This document shows positions 33,389 through 45,129 of a stretch of DNA of 64,000 bases, piece after piece. A program made the translations under genes and the position numbers. The notes beneath the pieces are model-generated. The model ran no database searches. It had not been told where the DNA came from and was given only the letters and a program-made list of their open reading frames with translations. Position 1 is the stretch's first letter, and every line of letters starts with the position of its first letter. The DNA lies in NCBI GenBank assembly GCA_019828595.1, contig JAHQRK010000024.1, forward strand, positions 930,001 through 994,000, read 5' to 3'. Source of the stretch: Aphanomyces cochlioides (taxonomy: Eukaryota > Oomycota > Saprolegniomycetes > Saprolegniales > Verrucalvaceae).

Positions 33389-36300
33389 ATGAAAGCCTTG
33401 TCTGTCTTGGCGCCGACATGCGCTGTTGTCTCTGCAGCCAACTGCACAAGTGCAGGCCTCTCATCGATGCTAACGTACTTCAAGAATGCCCCTCTTTCGC
33501 GAAATTGTTTATCAGCTGGCCCATGGAATTCCACTACAATGCCCATTGATTTTCTTACCTCCCTTTGAGACTACGTCCTTCTGCTCCCATAGTGCCTGTC
33601 GAGATGATTTTGAATTGGCTGCCTCAAATTTTCAAAACATTTATTGTGATGAAGCTCAAGCAATTGGTTTTGCGTTCGATGGCATTCGCAAGATGTGTCT
33701 CGTCTTCAATGTAGTGTCTGATACATCCACGCGATGCTCCATTGCGGATTCTTTTGATTTGGGAGCAATCACCTCTCACTGTTATGGCCTGATTCCGAAC
33801 GTAACAAGTCGCACTGACTACGTCAAGCCTTCCGATTTGTCATTATTCTCTCAAAGTTGCAGCGATTCATGCGTGTTATCCATGTTGAATGGTATTAGCA
33901 AATCGTCTGATTGCGTGACTGACTGGTCTTTCTACGGTGGAGCTCCAGTGTCTACAAAAGCGATTTTCCAAACATACGTAAATGCCATGTGCGGCAAGAC
34001 GATATGCAATTACTACGGGAGTTCGACTTTGTGTAACTGGTATCAACCGAACTACGACTACACATCGTGCTCGGCCCAATTGACAAGATTCTATACAACT
34101 CCTTTCTCGTCGAGCTGTAGGAATGCAGTCTTCAATGGGTCTATGGCATATATTATCCAGTCGACCACTCAAGGAAATTATCTTCTTCAGAGTCACCGCC
34201 TTGGAATGGAGCCATCGTGCCGTTCAGATGTTGCCGCTTTACAATCCCAATGCAACAACTCTTGTACAATTTCTCTTGCTAATGGCTTACAGATCATGCA
34301 AACCGTGTGGCAAAACAATGCTTCAATGACTAACCTCTCAATTTGCAATGCCTCTATGACAGCTTTGATTAATGCATCACTGGCATTGCCACCTTCGACA
34401 TCATGCGCCAATTTGGGTCTAAATGTCTCGAGTTGGTCGGATGTCTTGTTTCCTGCTCGCTCTTCGGTCTTGTTAAAGATTGTGTTGTCGTCTGTATGTG
34501 TTTCTGCTGCGTTAAACTTTACAAAGACGCTCCCTCCTTGTGAGTGGCTTGATGCCACAGGACTACCTATGGGCGTCAATGTATCCATTCGTTTTTCCAG
34601 TTTTCTTGTAGCAGCAATGTCTACGTCGGCTTCCCCACCGGCTATTCCAATTACAATTTCACCCACAAGCTGCAACCAACCAGGCACACGTACTCAAGCA
34701 ATCTTCTCGTACTACCAGACCAGACTCTCTCAACAGCGTGCCAAAAGTTTGGGCCATGGAATACGTCAACACGACCAATCGACTTCCTATCAAGTTCAAT
34801 CATACATTCCACTTGCATGTTCGCAAAGAGCCTGTCGCTCTGACTTCGAAACTAGCGCCAACAACTTAGGAAGTCTCACTTGTGACGAGTCATATTCGTT
34901 ATCTCGTGGTATGTACAGAATTGTGGACGTTTGCCAGTCGTTGCAAATCGCTACGGGTTCTCGCATGTGCTCCAATAATGAAACATTTAGTTTGGGAACT
35001 CTTCCAACGGAGTGTGCTTCTGATTTTTCCGCTACCGTGAAGCCGACAATGTTGGATATCATTTTCCCTCCCAATTTGACGGCACTCAATGGTAGTGGGT
35101 CCACATCTTGCATCATGGCTCTTCTCAACCGAGCCATTTCACTTCCAGAATGTCAAGTGGAATGGCCATATCTAGCTAGCGCTCCAATGTCTCCAAGGAT
35201 GCTCTACAAAACGTTTCTCAATGTGTTGTACAAATATGATATCTGTACTCAGGTGAGTCGATACTCGTATTACCTGTATTATACCTTGTCGACATATCTG
35301 TGTGGCTGGAGCGCTCCAACCACTGATTTTTCTTCATGCTCAGCTGTGATGGCATCTCTCTATTCAACGCCATTTTCATCGACCTGTTATCAAGCCTACA
35401 TGGACAGATTTGGCAATCAAACAAGTACAACTGCTGGAAAGTATATTATCGAGACAGCGTTGACAGGAAATTACCTTGTGAAAAGTAGATTCCTCGCAGA
35501 GAGATCGTACTGTACGCAAGATGTTGTAACTCTTGCCTCAAGAATTAACTGCTCGTCGCCAGTTAGTACGGCGTTCAAAATCCTACAAACAGTTTGGAAC
35601 ACTTCCTACACAAAGACACCTGGTCTAACCAAATGCGACCCAAAATCTCTTGTCGAATCTCCTCAACGCTTCACTACCAAGCGCTTGTTCCTCTCAGAAC
35701 CTAACGACGTGGTCTCAAGTTTTTCTGCCGTCTAACCTGACCACATTGCTCCTCATCTCTCAAAATTGTGTTAATGCTTCACTTACTTATGTCAACACAT
35801 GGCCAGCATGTGAATGGATCGATGACAGTTCCGGAGAGTCAATGGTTGGTATGAACATTTCAACTCGAGTTTCGCGCTTCCTGGTTGCAGCACAAACTTT
35901 ACCCGGTAGTACAAGATACCCTTTAACATCATCTCCCCCCTATTACTGGACACCCTCAACCTCTTCGTACTATTATCCCACACCGACACCATCGTACTCG
36001 CCGCCGCAGCCCACATCGCTCTATTTCCCTGCCTCAACAGCAAACTGGCCGACAGCTGATCCGTGGTCGAGTTCGTGCTATTCCTACTATAGTGATTACA
36101 AAGACCCGACTCTCTCATATGACTGTCAAGCATCTATTACTCCGAATCTGTCGGGGAAGTATCAGATCTCCTCAAGTTAAGAGAAGCTATTCCGCTTGCT
36201 TGTTTCCAATCTTCCTGCCGAGCTGACATCAAAAACGCTATCTCGTATAATCGCCAGTTTACGTGCTACCAAGCAGTAGATATCGCCAATGCCTTGACTG

Positions 36301-37346
36301 CTCTAAACTTGACATGCCAGAGACTTCAATTGTCGTTCAATCGACCCAATTGCAATAACCTACCCATGATTGGTGTACTACCAGACGAATGCAGCGGCTC
36401 AACATATTATATTGCAGATTATCTTGAATCGTACGACGTCATGGCGTACAAGAGCAATTGTAAAAATCCATCTTGTGTTGACAAAATTACGACTAGCATC
36501 TTGGGTCTTTCAGATTGTCAGATTAATTGGCCAGCTGCAGGTGGTGCGCCTATTTCTCCCAAAACTCTCTACTTAAGCTACTTTACTGGCATGTGCAACC
36601 TGTCTAGCACTCTAATCACCTCAGTGGACTTCAGCTCATGGTCCGCAAACTTGTCAGCCCTCTACACTGCAACATTCTCATATAGCTGCAATGTAAATCT
36701 CAGTACTTCCACTGCGTACATTCTCCAGACTGCATTCCAAGGCGATTATTTACATAAGTCCCAAAAAATCGCATTGAATGCGTATTGCAAGGAAGACATA
36801 TCAATCATGAAAGGTCTTCTTGCCGCTATCGGCAGCTGTGCCGCTGATTTGGTATATGCTTCCAATGTGCTCGAAAAAGTAATGAACACACCATACACGG
36901 CCAATCTAACTCTTTCAGTCTGTACCCAATCCCAGATTTCAACATTGAATGTACTTTTGGCTGGAGAAGCATCAGCATTTTGCTTCGTCAACTCTTACAG
37001 TGTTACTTGGAGCGAACTTCTCTTACCCAACCGTATTTCCGACATCGCGCCGTTTGCGAATAATACTAATTGTGTGAATGCAGCGGTAGCCTTCGCGAAA
37101 ACACTGCCTTCTTGTGAATGGGCCGAATTATCGAAAGGACACATTCTCACTGGAGTTGACGCCGCAACCCGAGTGACAAGCTTTCTACTTGCAGCGCGGT
37201 CGTCCACCCAAGCCACAAACACAACGACATCTTCCTCATGTCACTACACTGTTGCAAGTTCATTGCTGATTGCTGAAGTTGTCTTTTTCTTTACGTTGCT
37301 TGCATATATTCTAATTAATGCAATCTCTAAGTTCAAAAGATTTTAA
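33389..37346 (+). pseudogene. Elicitin-repeat gene copy 1, broken by a stop and frameshifts
   Basis: ATG 33389 starts a signal peptide and first elicitin-like module like those of the intact paralogues, but codon 60 is TGA (33566-33568) and the frame changes by about 33590. Paired compensating shifts scramble about 34725-34800. Further shifts occur near 35650 and 36165. Three repeat units, a Tyr/Pro/Ser-rich linker (about 35910-36100) and a hydrophobic C-terminal segment (LLIAEVVFFFTLLAYILI) can all be followed. Long frames remain open (33570-35735, 36186-37346), so decay is recent. It may be a pseudogene or an allele misread by sequencing. Confidence 0.85.
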
Positions 37347-37603
37347 GCACCAATTGGCACTGCCCAATATCGTGGATGAAGCTGTGCGCCGGTGTAAGCT
37401 GCCCAGTCGACGACAAATAGAACATTTCCCTCGTCAAGTAGACACCTCTATCCATCACAGTTTGGTATGTGAATTACAGCTAACTTGTTCCATATATATA
37501 TGTACTACGAATCAAGTTTCAAGTCCGATCGGGTATTTGCTGTGGTGGATGTACACACCATGGTAACTTCTCCAATACTAGTACAGCTGTACATCGGCCC
37601 CAA

Positions 37604-37867
37604 GCATGAAATGCCTTGAAAATTTGTGGCAGCGAAAGCAATGTCGTTCCGACAGGCGCTCTGTGTACATGCAAGGGGGATATAGTCTCGAAGCGACGTG
37701 AGGAAATCAATGGGTTTAGTACTGGTGTTCCACGGACCAACTGACAAGCATGCCGCGGACAAAGTAACATTCTTGAAGTAGTTCAGAGTGGACAAGAGCC
37801 CGGCACTGGAGCAATTGGCAGCAGAGGTGATCACACCATACACGACCAATGCAACGAGAGTCTTCAT
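37604..37867 (-). pseudogene. 5' fragment of an elicitin-repeat gene, cut at the arm edge
   Basis: Codons 1-88 of the gene at 51826 are repeated here (start ATG 37867) with one visible residue difference. The match ends exactly at 37604, in the middle of the first elicitin module, after which the frame runs into unrelated sequence. The whole 5' flank (37868-38717) is also duplicated, so the fragment may still have a promoter. Confidence 0.9.
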
Positions 37868-38717
37868 GGTAAAGTGAAGAGTGAGACTTCACACGAGTTC
37901 GCCCATGAGTTGCGATGTGCCTATTTTAAGAACTCACACATCATATCCGCGCGGCCGTAGTTGCTCAAATGATTTTTTTGCTACGAGCTTACTGTTAGTG
38001 AGCTGATACTACACCGTCGTGCATTCTTTGAGCCATGTGGATGGATGGCTCTTGATCAAGTCAACATTCCTTGACAGAAATATCTAGACGAGAATTGTAA
38101 AGCACTCCTCTCAGGATAATTAATACCCGATCTAAATAGAAAAGTTCACAAGACAAGCAGGCGAACATGTCTCGCATGTGATTTCAATTTTAATGAGTCA
38201 AAGGAATTCAAAGTATATCATAGCGCATACAATCGATCAACACAGAGCGAGAGAATTTCGAGTTCTGCCTGAGGAGGTCAGTGCTGAAACTTATGTGGAC
38301 AAGATGCAGCGATGAGTAGACATCAAACTGGTTCGAGATAAGCAGAGCCTTCCTCGCCAGGGTAAATCATTCCAAAATTAAACTCGAGGAAAGTTGAGAA
38401 TCTTGGGCGATCAAAAAGCTTTACTGAACACGACTAAGAAAGTTTTTCCAAGAGAATGTGTATTCCCTGTTTGCAACACTGGAAGTGAATCGCGGCTTTG
38501 CATCAACCAATCGCTAAAAGCAATGAGAAAGCTATATTTGGCGACCGTTCCAACGACAGGATAACGGATTCAGGTGCGAACTGCGGCGAGTTGTCATGTG
38601 CACGATAAACACGCCATTGACTCTAGAGCTCGCAATGGGATGAACTGCTTTCGTTGCAAACACATATTTGTCGTGCTTTGACACGTTGCACTTGCTTGAA
38701 TCATTTCGTGGCTGCAT

Positions 38718-39359
38718 CAATATCTCCGTGAAAAAATCACAAGGGCAAGTGCAAACACGTGACAGATCAACGGAGATCTCGAGTTTTTCCTCCAGGCTGG
38801 TAAAGTTGACGTTGTGGCATGTTTGAATGAATGCGCTGCTAGCAGAAAATTTGACAGTCTATTTCTTGCATCAACGCCACTAGATTAGCCCATTCACACA
38901 ACGGAAAGTTCTTGGTCATGGTCAATGCGACTTCCAGGCAATCTGTCTTGTTGGCGACGGAGCTAAGCCAGTCAAGTAGCTGGGCAAGAGCACATCACCA
39001 AAAAAAAAAAACTTCAGTATGATTGGTGCTACATGAAGAATTTACACTTGAGATTGACGCAGATTCTCGGCTGCACGTTCCAGACTGATAACTTGATTAG
39101 AGGATGCTTGAACGTTGACCTTGATTCAAAACCTAATGGAGTCTTTAACACAAGAAACGGAGGCATCGAATAGCATCTCCAATTGCATTAGCTTCGCCAT
39201 ATCCCATCCTACATACTGAAGCGTATAGCTCTGGCTTCAGCTCGTCACAATTGTTGAAGTCGTGCGAAAATAAGTAGGTTTGACTGTTTGGCTTCACTGA
39301 CCAAGAGAAAGGCACGATGCCGAGAGAGTGCTCTGGTAATACGCAAATATGGCTGACAT
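38718..39359 (-). pseudogene. Collapsed relic of an elicitin-repeat unit (left-arm copy)
   Basis: Mirror of the relic at 50335-50975. Start-of-unit and end-of-unit pieces can be read in broken frames, but the middle of the unit is lost. It lies 314 bp downstream of the intact gene. Confidence 0.75.
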
Positions 39360-39673
39360 ATGAACTCGTCGACATAGACAGTGTAAACCAGCAATCAAAT
39401 CGTATTTGGTCGTAGCAGACTCAAGGGTGCAAGAAGGACTTCGCATCCTGAATCATCACACATTAACAAAACTTTGACTCAATAGCAGCACTATTATTCA
39501 CGGCGATATGAGGTTGACAAAAATTCACATAATCTACGAAGAAGCCAAGCTATACCTATCCAGTGATAGGAAGGGCTATGCACCAAATGACACCTGAGAT
39601 GACTTGACGCTGTTTGCCCTAACTTTACGACAAATACAATGCATTCAGATGCGGAATGTGCATTGAGAAGAAT

Positions 39674-42600
39674 CTATTCAAGAGCATGGGAAAAGAAAAG
39701 CGCCATGAAGAGCAATGGAGATGATGCCACGATCTTCCAAGCTGTTGACGTTGATGTAGTAGACTGGGCAACAGATTTAGTAGCCACCAGAAAACTGGAC
39801 ACTCTTGTCGTTGCATCCACGCCAGTGACAATGTCTCCTCTCGTTGGATCGGCCCATTCACATGGTGGTAAGTTTTTTGCTACGGCTAGAGCTGCTTCGA
39901 TACAATCTGTCTTGTTGACGAATGAAACCAAGTCAGCCAAGTGGCTGGGCAAGAGCACGTCACTCCATGATACAACTTTCGTCGTGTTTGTGTAGCAAGA
40001 TGCTGATGCTGGACTTGCAAGGAGTGTAGTTCCAGCGGCAAATTGTGTTTTGGTACAGAGTGGAATACTTGTGTTTGCAGAATGCGATGTAGCTAACACT
40101 TTTTGCAACACTTCCGATGCAAAGACAAGGCCAGAGGCACAGCCATTGAGGGTAGCAAGACGAGCTTTCATGACTGCTATGTCTCCCATGCAAGCAGCAT
40201 TCAGTGCAATCTTTTGGATTTGATGTACGTAATCGCCCATGAAAGCAGTCTCAAGTACGTATTGTTTTGCGCCGAGAGCTGCGATGCAAGCCGAAGAAAA
40301 TGGTGTCGTGTACAGTGCTGCCAACTGACCAGGACATATGCCATAATCGACTGTCGTGCTTACTGGAAGGCTGCACATTCCAGACAAGAAGCTCGAATAT
40401 AGCATTTTCGGTGAAATTGGTGCGCTCCCAGCAGTGGGCCAGTCAACTTGACAATCGGAGAGTCCACCGATACGAGTTGCAATTGAAGCGACGCAATCCG
40501 AGGAGTTACATATTGAGTTGTACGTCAACAATGAAGACGGCTCGATCAAATCCAACAATGAAGTTGTGCCTGGGACGATATCAAAGCATTGGACTGTCAT
40601 TGATCCTATGTCAGGTGGAACTGTGCATGTGGATAGAGAAAAAGACAAAGGGAGTCGTTGACAAAGCGATACGAGACCATCCATGGCTGCGCCAATCATT
40701 TGGGCTTCGTCACAAGACATCTTCTTAAAGTTTGTTGCGCTGGCCGCAATGTCAGCACGGCATGAGGATTGAAAACAGGCAAATGGAATAAAAGGCTGAA
40801 GTGTTGTGAGAAAATCTGTAGGTTTTGCAGTTTGGTTCCATGGACCAAAAGAAAGACAAGTTGACGAGAGAGGAAGGGTCTGGAAGTAGGCAAACATGGC
40901 TGACTGATCGGATGACAAACACGAAGTTGATGCTGGTGAGGTTGATGACGGCGGTGGTGATTGAGGAGGTGACGAAGATGGCGACGACGGTGGTGATTGA
41001 GAAGTCGTGGTGGGGGGACTCGTTGAGCTATTAGTTGACGAACTATTTGATGGAGTTGGTGTCCTGTATGATGCTGTAGTTGAGGGAGGACTGTAAGTTG
41101 ATGGTGTGTAATAGGTGTATGGTGGTGGGTAATAGTAATACGGGGAAGGTGTTGGATAGTAGTAAGTAGTTGATGGGGTATAGTTTGAGGGTGTTGTTGT
41201 CAGGTTGGATGAATTTCGGAAGACAGATTGAGCGGCCACAAGGAAGCTGGATACACGGGTTGACACATTTATGCCCACAAGAGACTCTCCACCACTTAAG
41301 TCGATCCATTCACAGGCAGGAAATGTCTTGGCATACTCGAGCGCAGCAGTAACACAGGCTTGGGAGAGAGAGGACAAGTCAGACATGTGAGATGGAAGAA
41401 ACACTTGAGACCATGACGTTAGGCCTAGAGAGATACATGAGTACGGTGGAGCTGCGTTCAAAAGTGTTGTAATGTTGGATTGGTTGCATCTTGGAAGATT
41501 AGCTGTCGATGTGTAAATTGTCGACCACACCACTTGCAACGTCTGAAGAGCAAAACTGACTGTTGATGAGCAATTGGCTTTGTACGCGAGAGCCACGACA
41601 TCCAGAATACACGCTGGAACACTTGCAAGAAATCGGCTCATCACCAAGTAATTTCCAGTGAGTGCTGTCTCGACAATATACATGCCAGCGGTCACATTCG
41701 TTTGATTGACAAATGTGTTTCTGTAGGCTTGATTGCAAGTCTTGGAGAACGGAGTGGAGTACAGCGAAGCTGTTACAGCCGAACACGAAGAAAAGTCATT
41801 GTATGGAGCACTCCATCCACACAAGTATGGAGAATAGCCGTACCACCAATAATTCGTGCACATATCGTAGCCACACAAGGCATTGAGGTACGTCTTGTAG
41901 AGCGATTTTGGCGACACTGGTGCACCAGCGAACGCTGGCCACTCCACTTGACAATCGGGCAGTGTGGAAATGCGGTTGAATAAAGCTGTTGCGCAGTCTG
42001 TGTAACACGTTCCATTGATTGCTGTCATGTTGGAGGGAAAGAAAAGATCTAGGATGGTAGGTGTCCTTGGTGCCACAATTGACGCAAAGCATTGGGCTGG
42101 AAGAGATCCCAAATCCAATGAGTCGCTGTCGGTGCACATGCGAGTGGTAGTGGCGACTGTCAAAGCTTTGCAAATACTCACAATTCTGTTCATACCATCC
42201 GTTAAGCTTCTCGATTCATCGCAGTAGATGCTTCCCAAATTGGATGCGCTCGTTTGAAAGTCTGCACGACAAGCGCTTTGCGAGCATGCCAGTGGAATGT
42301 ATGACTGGAGGCTTGTTAGGAAGTCGATGGGTCGTGTTGTTGCATTCCATGGACCAAATTTTAAACAAGCCGATGAGAGAGTAACATTTCGGTAATAAGA
42401 GAAGGTAGCTTGCATGCTCTGGCGACTGCAGCTCGTTGGTGATATTGTTGTTGGTAGCGTTGGTGGCACTGCTATTGTAGACGCCGCAGCGACAAGAAAG
42501 CTTGAAAAACGTGAAGATGCATTGATGCCCATAGAAAGTCCGGAATCATCAATCCATTCACAGGATGGAAACGTTTTGACAAAAGACAAAGCAGCGGAGA

Positions 42601-43726
42601 CGCATGTTGATGACGCCGCAATCGTTAGCAGGTTCAGCAGCCGACTGGGCAGAAGCACGTCCAACCAAGTCGAAACTGCAACTCCTAAATTCATACAAGA
42701 CGATGAAGGAGGCGAATTCAACAGAGCTGTCAAAGTGGAAGTCGCTGAAGCATTGCAAACCGTGATATTTGGTGACGAGACCGAGTTTTGCCATACTGAC
42801 TGTAGAATCTGAAGGGCACTGAGGAGTGATAGACTACAGCCGTTTGTCATTCGAGCTTGAAGCGTCGCAACATCAGCCATGCACGACAGATCAGTGCTGA
42901 GGAGATGGCTCTGAAGAAGGTAGTTACCCTGCGTTGTCGTCTGGAGAATATAAGCCATAGATCTATTTAAGACTGCATTGCTGCACGTCGTTGAAAATGG
43001 AGTTGCATATAATGATGCCAATTGAGCCGAGCAGGACGTGAAATCATTGTATGGAGCGCCCCAAGAGCATATGTATGACACGTTTCCATTCCACCAGTAG
43101 TAGCACAAGTCGTAGCCACACATTGCATTGACAAAAGTCTTGTAAACAGCTTTCGTCGACATGGGAGCTCCACCAAAGTACTGCCAATCCGTCGCACAAT
43201 CTGGCAAAGTGTTGATGCGATTCAACATCGAGGTCACGCAAGATGAATTGCATGTCATCGTGTAGGTTGACAAGTCGGCCGGCATGACTAAATCAAGAAG
43301 GCCGGCGGCAGTTGGAACGAGTCCATAACATTGAGAAGTAAGAGCTCCCAAGTCGAGATAATCGTTAGGTTCACATCTTGCTGCAGTTGGCGATGTCACC
43401 GACAGAGAGAGACAAATCTTGCGGACACCATCGAGTGCAATACTTAGAGCTTGAGCTTCATCGCAGCGAATATTTTGAAAATTCGATACCGCAGTATCAA
43501 AGTCAGAGCGGCAAGCACTCTGGGAGCAAGCAAGGGGAATATAATCTCGCTGAGAGGAGAGGAAATCGATTGGTTTGGCAGTGGAATTCCACGGTCCTGC
43601 TTGCAAGCATGGCCTTGACATAGGTACGTTCTTGAAGTAGTTCAACATGGACGTGAGGCCTGAACTGCTGCAGTTCGCAGCAAAGACAGTCGCCCCCGCG
43701 ATCCCAAGTGCGAAGAGTGCCTTCAT
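39674..43726 (-). CDS. Elicitin-repeat surface protein, 1,350 aa (left-arm copy)
   Basis: An uninterrupted frame starts at ATG 43726 and has a signal peptide (about 1-17, cut before NCSSSG). There are three units of about 400 residues. Each opens with a six-Cys elicitin-like module (C-x4-C as CSQSAC or CFQSSC). Units 1 and 2 also hold a second C-x4-C block (CGYDLC, CGYDMC), and all units hold further Cys-rich stretches ending in LPPCEW/FPSCEW and SSFLVAA. A linker of about 90 residues between units 2 and 3 is rich in Tyr, Pro, Ser and Thr. Many Asn-x-Ser/Thr sites occur. The C terminus ends in a short hydrophobic stretch with no cytoplasmic tail, which fits a GPI signal. Elicitins bind sterols; that this protein does so is inference. 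It is nearly identical to the copy at 45965. Confidence 0.9.
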   Translation of the reverse strand: MKALFALGIAGATVFAANCSSSGLTSMLNYFKNVPMSRPCLQAGPWNSTAKPIDFLSSQRDYIPLACSQSACRSDFDTAVSNFQNIRCDEAQALSIALDGVRKICLSLSVTSPTAARCEPNDYLDLGALTSQCYGLVPTAAGLLDLVMPADLSTYTMTCNSSCVTSMLNRINTLPDCATDWQYFGGAPMSTKAVYKTFVNAMCGYDLCYYWWNGNVSYICSWGAPYNDFTSCSAQLASLYATPFSTTCSNAVLNRSMAYILQTTTQGNYLLQSHLLSTDLSCMADVATLQARMTNGCSLSLLSALQILQSVWQNSVSSPNITVCNASATSTLTALLNSPPSSSCMNLGVAVSTWLDVLLPSRLLNLLTIAASSTCVSAALSFVKTFPSCEWIDDSGLSMGINASSRFSSFLVAAASTIAVPPTLPTTISPTSCSRQSMQATFSYYRNVTLSSACLKFGPWNATTRPIDFLTSLQSYIPLACSQSACRADFQTSASNLGSIYCDESRSLTDGMNRIVSICKALTVATTTRMCTDSDSLDLGSLPAQCFASIVAPRTPTILDLFFPSNMTAINGTCYTDCATALFNRISTLPDCQVEWPAFAGAPVSPKSLYKTYLNALCGYDMCTNYWWYGYSPYLCGWSAPYNDFSSCSAVTASLYSTPFSKTCNQAYRNTFVNQTNVTAGMYIVETALTGNYLVMSRFLASVPACILDVVALAYKANCSSTVSFALQTLQVVWSTIYTSTANLPRCNQSNITTLLNAAPPYSCISLGLTSWSQVFLPSHMSDLSSLSQACVTAALEYAKTFPACEWIDLSGGESLVGINVSTRVSSFLVAAQSVFRNSSNLTTTPSNYTPSTTYYYPTPSPYYYYPPPYTYYTPSTYSPPSTTASYRTPTPSNSSSTNSSTSPPTTTSQSPPSSPSSSPPQSPPPSSTSPASTSCLSSDQSAMFAYFQTLPLSSTCLSFGPWNQTAKPTDFLTTLQPFIPFACFQSSCRADIAASATNFKKMSCDEAQMIGAAMDGLVSLCQRLPLSFSLSTCTVPPDIGSMTVQCFDIVPGTTSLLDLIEPSSLLTYNSICNSSDCVASIATRIGGLSDCQVDWPTAGSAPISPKMLYSSFLSGMCSLPVSTTVDYGICPGQLAALYTTPFSSACIAALGAKQYVLETAFMGDYVHQIQKIALNAACMGDIAVMKARLATLNGCASGLVFASEVLQKVLATSHSANTSIPLCTKTQFAAGTTLLASPASASCYTNTTKVVSWSDVLLPSHLADLVSFVNKTDCIEAALAVAKNLPPCEWADPTRGDIVTGVDATTRVSSFLVATKSVAQSTTSTSTAWKIVASSPLLFMALFFSHALE

Positions 43727-44184
43727 GGCGAAATGCACAGTGAACCAGCCATTGCAGTGTTCGTTTTCATCATGAATTGGTCTATTTCTGGACTCGTCGT
43801 TTTGCTTAAGCCGCCATCATCTGCTTCCATGATGAAACGCATGTCGGACTGCATGTCGCCGTCTTATCGGACTGCTTGGTGGTTTTTAGTGGTGTGCCAA
43901 AGCAAGCGCAAGAGTGCAGAGTCGTCGGAAAGCGCTGTGGAATGATAGACATCACTCCATGACGCCAAAACCAACGTGAAACGTAATACGTACCTCTCTA
44001 CGCTTGACAAAAGACGTCGGGATCGTATCGACGAGGGGTTTGACAGCTAGACGCGATGACCATGTTCTTGAGATTCCTCTTGGAGTTATCTCCAAGCAAT
44101 TGTGCTTTGGACATGTCCAACTTGTTTGTGTGAGATCTGGGGTGCCATCTGCTTATTGGCCCAATAGCGTGACTGGTGACCGAT
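43727..44184. promoter_or_regulatory. Divergent promoter between elicitin-repeat gene and methyltransferase
   Basis: A 458-bp region separates the two ATGs. The same region, reversed, is at 45507-45964 in the right arm, where it faces only a stub of the methyltransferase. A 75-codon plus frame (44004-44228) is open, but it overlaps the methyltransferase start in another frame and has no family features. Confidence 0.5.
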
Positions 44185-44880
44185 ATGGAGCAAGGCCACA
44201 TAGCGTGCTATCGGACGGCGACGATTGAGATTCGCGTTACTCAAGACACAAGACGAGTGGATGGTATGGGCGGAGAAGTATGGCCAGGGGCACATGTCCT
44301 CTGTGCGCACTTGGAAACGAACGCTGGAGCTTTGAAGCTCAAACATGCTCGCGTTTTGGAACTCGGTGCTGGCTGTGGTCTCTGCGGTCTGGTTGCATCT
44401 GCCTTGGGAGCACCTGCCGTCGTATTGAGTGATGAATTCCCCGACATGCTCGAGAGGAATATCGAGCTGAACGCAGCCTGGCTGACAGAGTCTGTTGCAG
44501 TGAAGACGATCGAATGGGGAGAACAAAGCCATGCAGATGAAACATTTGACATCGTTCTGGGCAGTGAAATTACTCAAGTGGGTCGAAAGGCACACCAGCC
44601 GCTTGTTGAAACGATTGCGTGGTCTCTCAAGACGGGATGCGTTGCGTTACTCTCGATGGACGCATGCAATGAGGATTGCCAAGGTGTGTGCGATATTACA
44701 AAGTGCACAGCGTCCCATTTCATCAACATTGCGCGAATCAACGGATTTACCGTCATGAAGCATCCCTCTGTCAAGCTGACATCTTTGAAATCTGTCACAC
44801 GGTGCGTTGGTGCTCTTGGTCGACCGTGGCCGTTGGATGGAACAGAGTACAGCGCCGTCTTCGAGCTGCGGAAAGCGTAG
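44185..44880 (+). CDS. METTL21/EEF2KMT-type protein methyltransferase, 231 aa
   Basis: A single exon starts at ATG 44185 (a GTG in frame lies at 44176). The Methyltransf_16 pattern is clear: GGEVWPGAHVLC (29-40), SAM-binding motif VLELGAGCGLCG (57-68), the acidic residue in VVLSDE (79-84), and DIVLGSEI in the post-motif position. Most members are SAM-dependent protein lysine methyltransferases acting on chaperones or elongation factors; the substrate here is unknown. The first 77 bp lie in the left palindrome arm and the rest in the spacer, so the gene crosses the arm edge undamaged. No second complete copy exists. Confidence 0.85.
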   Translation: MEQGHIACYRTATIEIRVTQDTRRVDGMGGEVWPGAHVLCAHLETNAGALKLKHARVLELGAGCGLCGLVASALGAPAVVLSDEFPDMLERNIELNAAWLTESVAVKTIEWGEQSHADETFDIVLGSEITQVGRKAHQPLVETIAWSLKTGCVALLSMDACNEDCQGVCDITKCTASHFINIARINGFTVMKHPSVKLTSLKSVTRCVGALGRPWPLDGTEYSAVFELRKA

Positions 44881-45086
44881 AAACTCAAACCTAACGAAGA
44901 GACACATGCTGCAACATATACTTTATCAATCTCAACGTCGTAGATGTTAGATTGCACTGCAATCCACGAAGACAAAGGGCCGTACGATTGCTCATCTGCT
45001 TGCTGCTTCTTGTCATGAGCCTCCAGGCTAAACAACCTCACTGCAGTATCGCCACGGAGTTCAAAGGTGGCCAAGGGATATATGAA
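44881..45086 (-). other. Possible gene fragment, about 65 codons
   Basis: The minus frame reads PLATFELRGDTAVRLFSLE, then SYGPLSSWIAVQSNIYDVE and KVYVAACVSSL, which looks protein-like. The frame stays open into the antisense of the methyltransferase, but no start or splice site was found. It may be a broken piece of an unrelated gene left in the spacer, or chance. Confidence 0.25.
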
Positions 45087-45129
45087 TTACCTCATCTTGA
45101 CTCTATACAACCCCAAAGATGAAAGCTAC

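Larger units (their letters stand above)
37604..44261. repeat. Left arm of a giant inverted repeat (6,658 bp)
   Basis: The arm is the reverse complement of 45430-52089. Matching coordinates add to 89,691 near the centre and to 89,693-89,694 further out, so only a few indels separate the arms. Differences seen are one codon (left lacks one Asp codon), one Asp/Asn change (about 40442), one Asn/Ile change (about 37625) and an A-run of 12 against 11 (39000). The outer edge cuts an elicitin-repeat gene and the inner edge lies inside the methyltransferase gene. Confidence 0.95.

Noticed and set aside
33389..37346. Broken elicitin copy explained by unrecognised introns
   Set aside because: The shifts fall inside conserved blocks with no room for introns of 40 nt or more, and a TGA replaces a conserved Arg codon position.
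42414..42812. Long antisense frames inside the elicitin-repeat genes (also 46879-47277, 47711-47992, 53924-55792)
   Set aside because: They are shadows of the long sense frames; they repeat at matching places in each paralogue because the sense sequence repeats.
44004..44228. 75-codon plus-strand frame, mirrored at 45463-45687
   Set aside because: It overlaps the methyltransferase start in another frame and has no ATG start; it is duplicated only because it lies in the arm.
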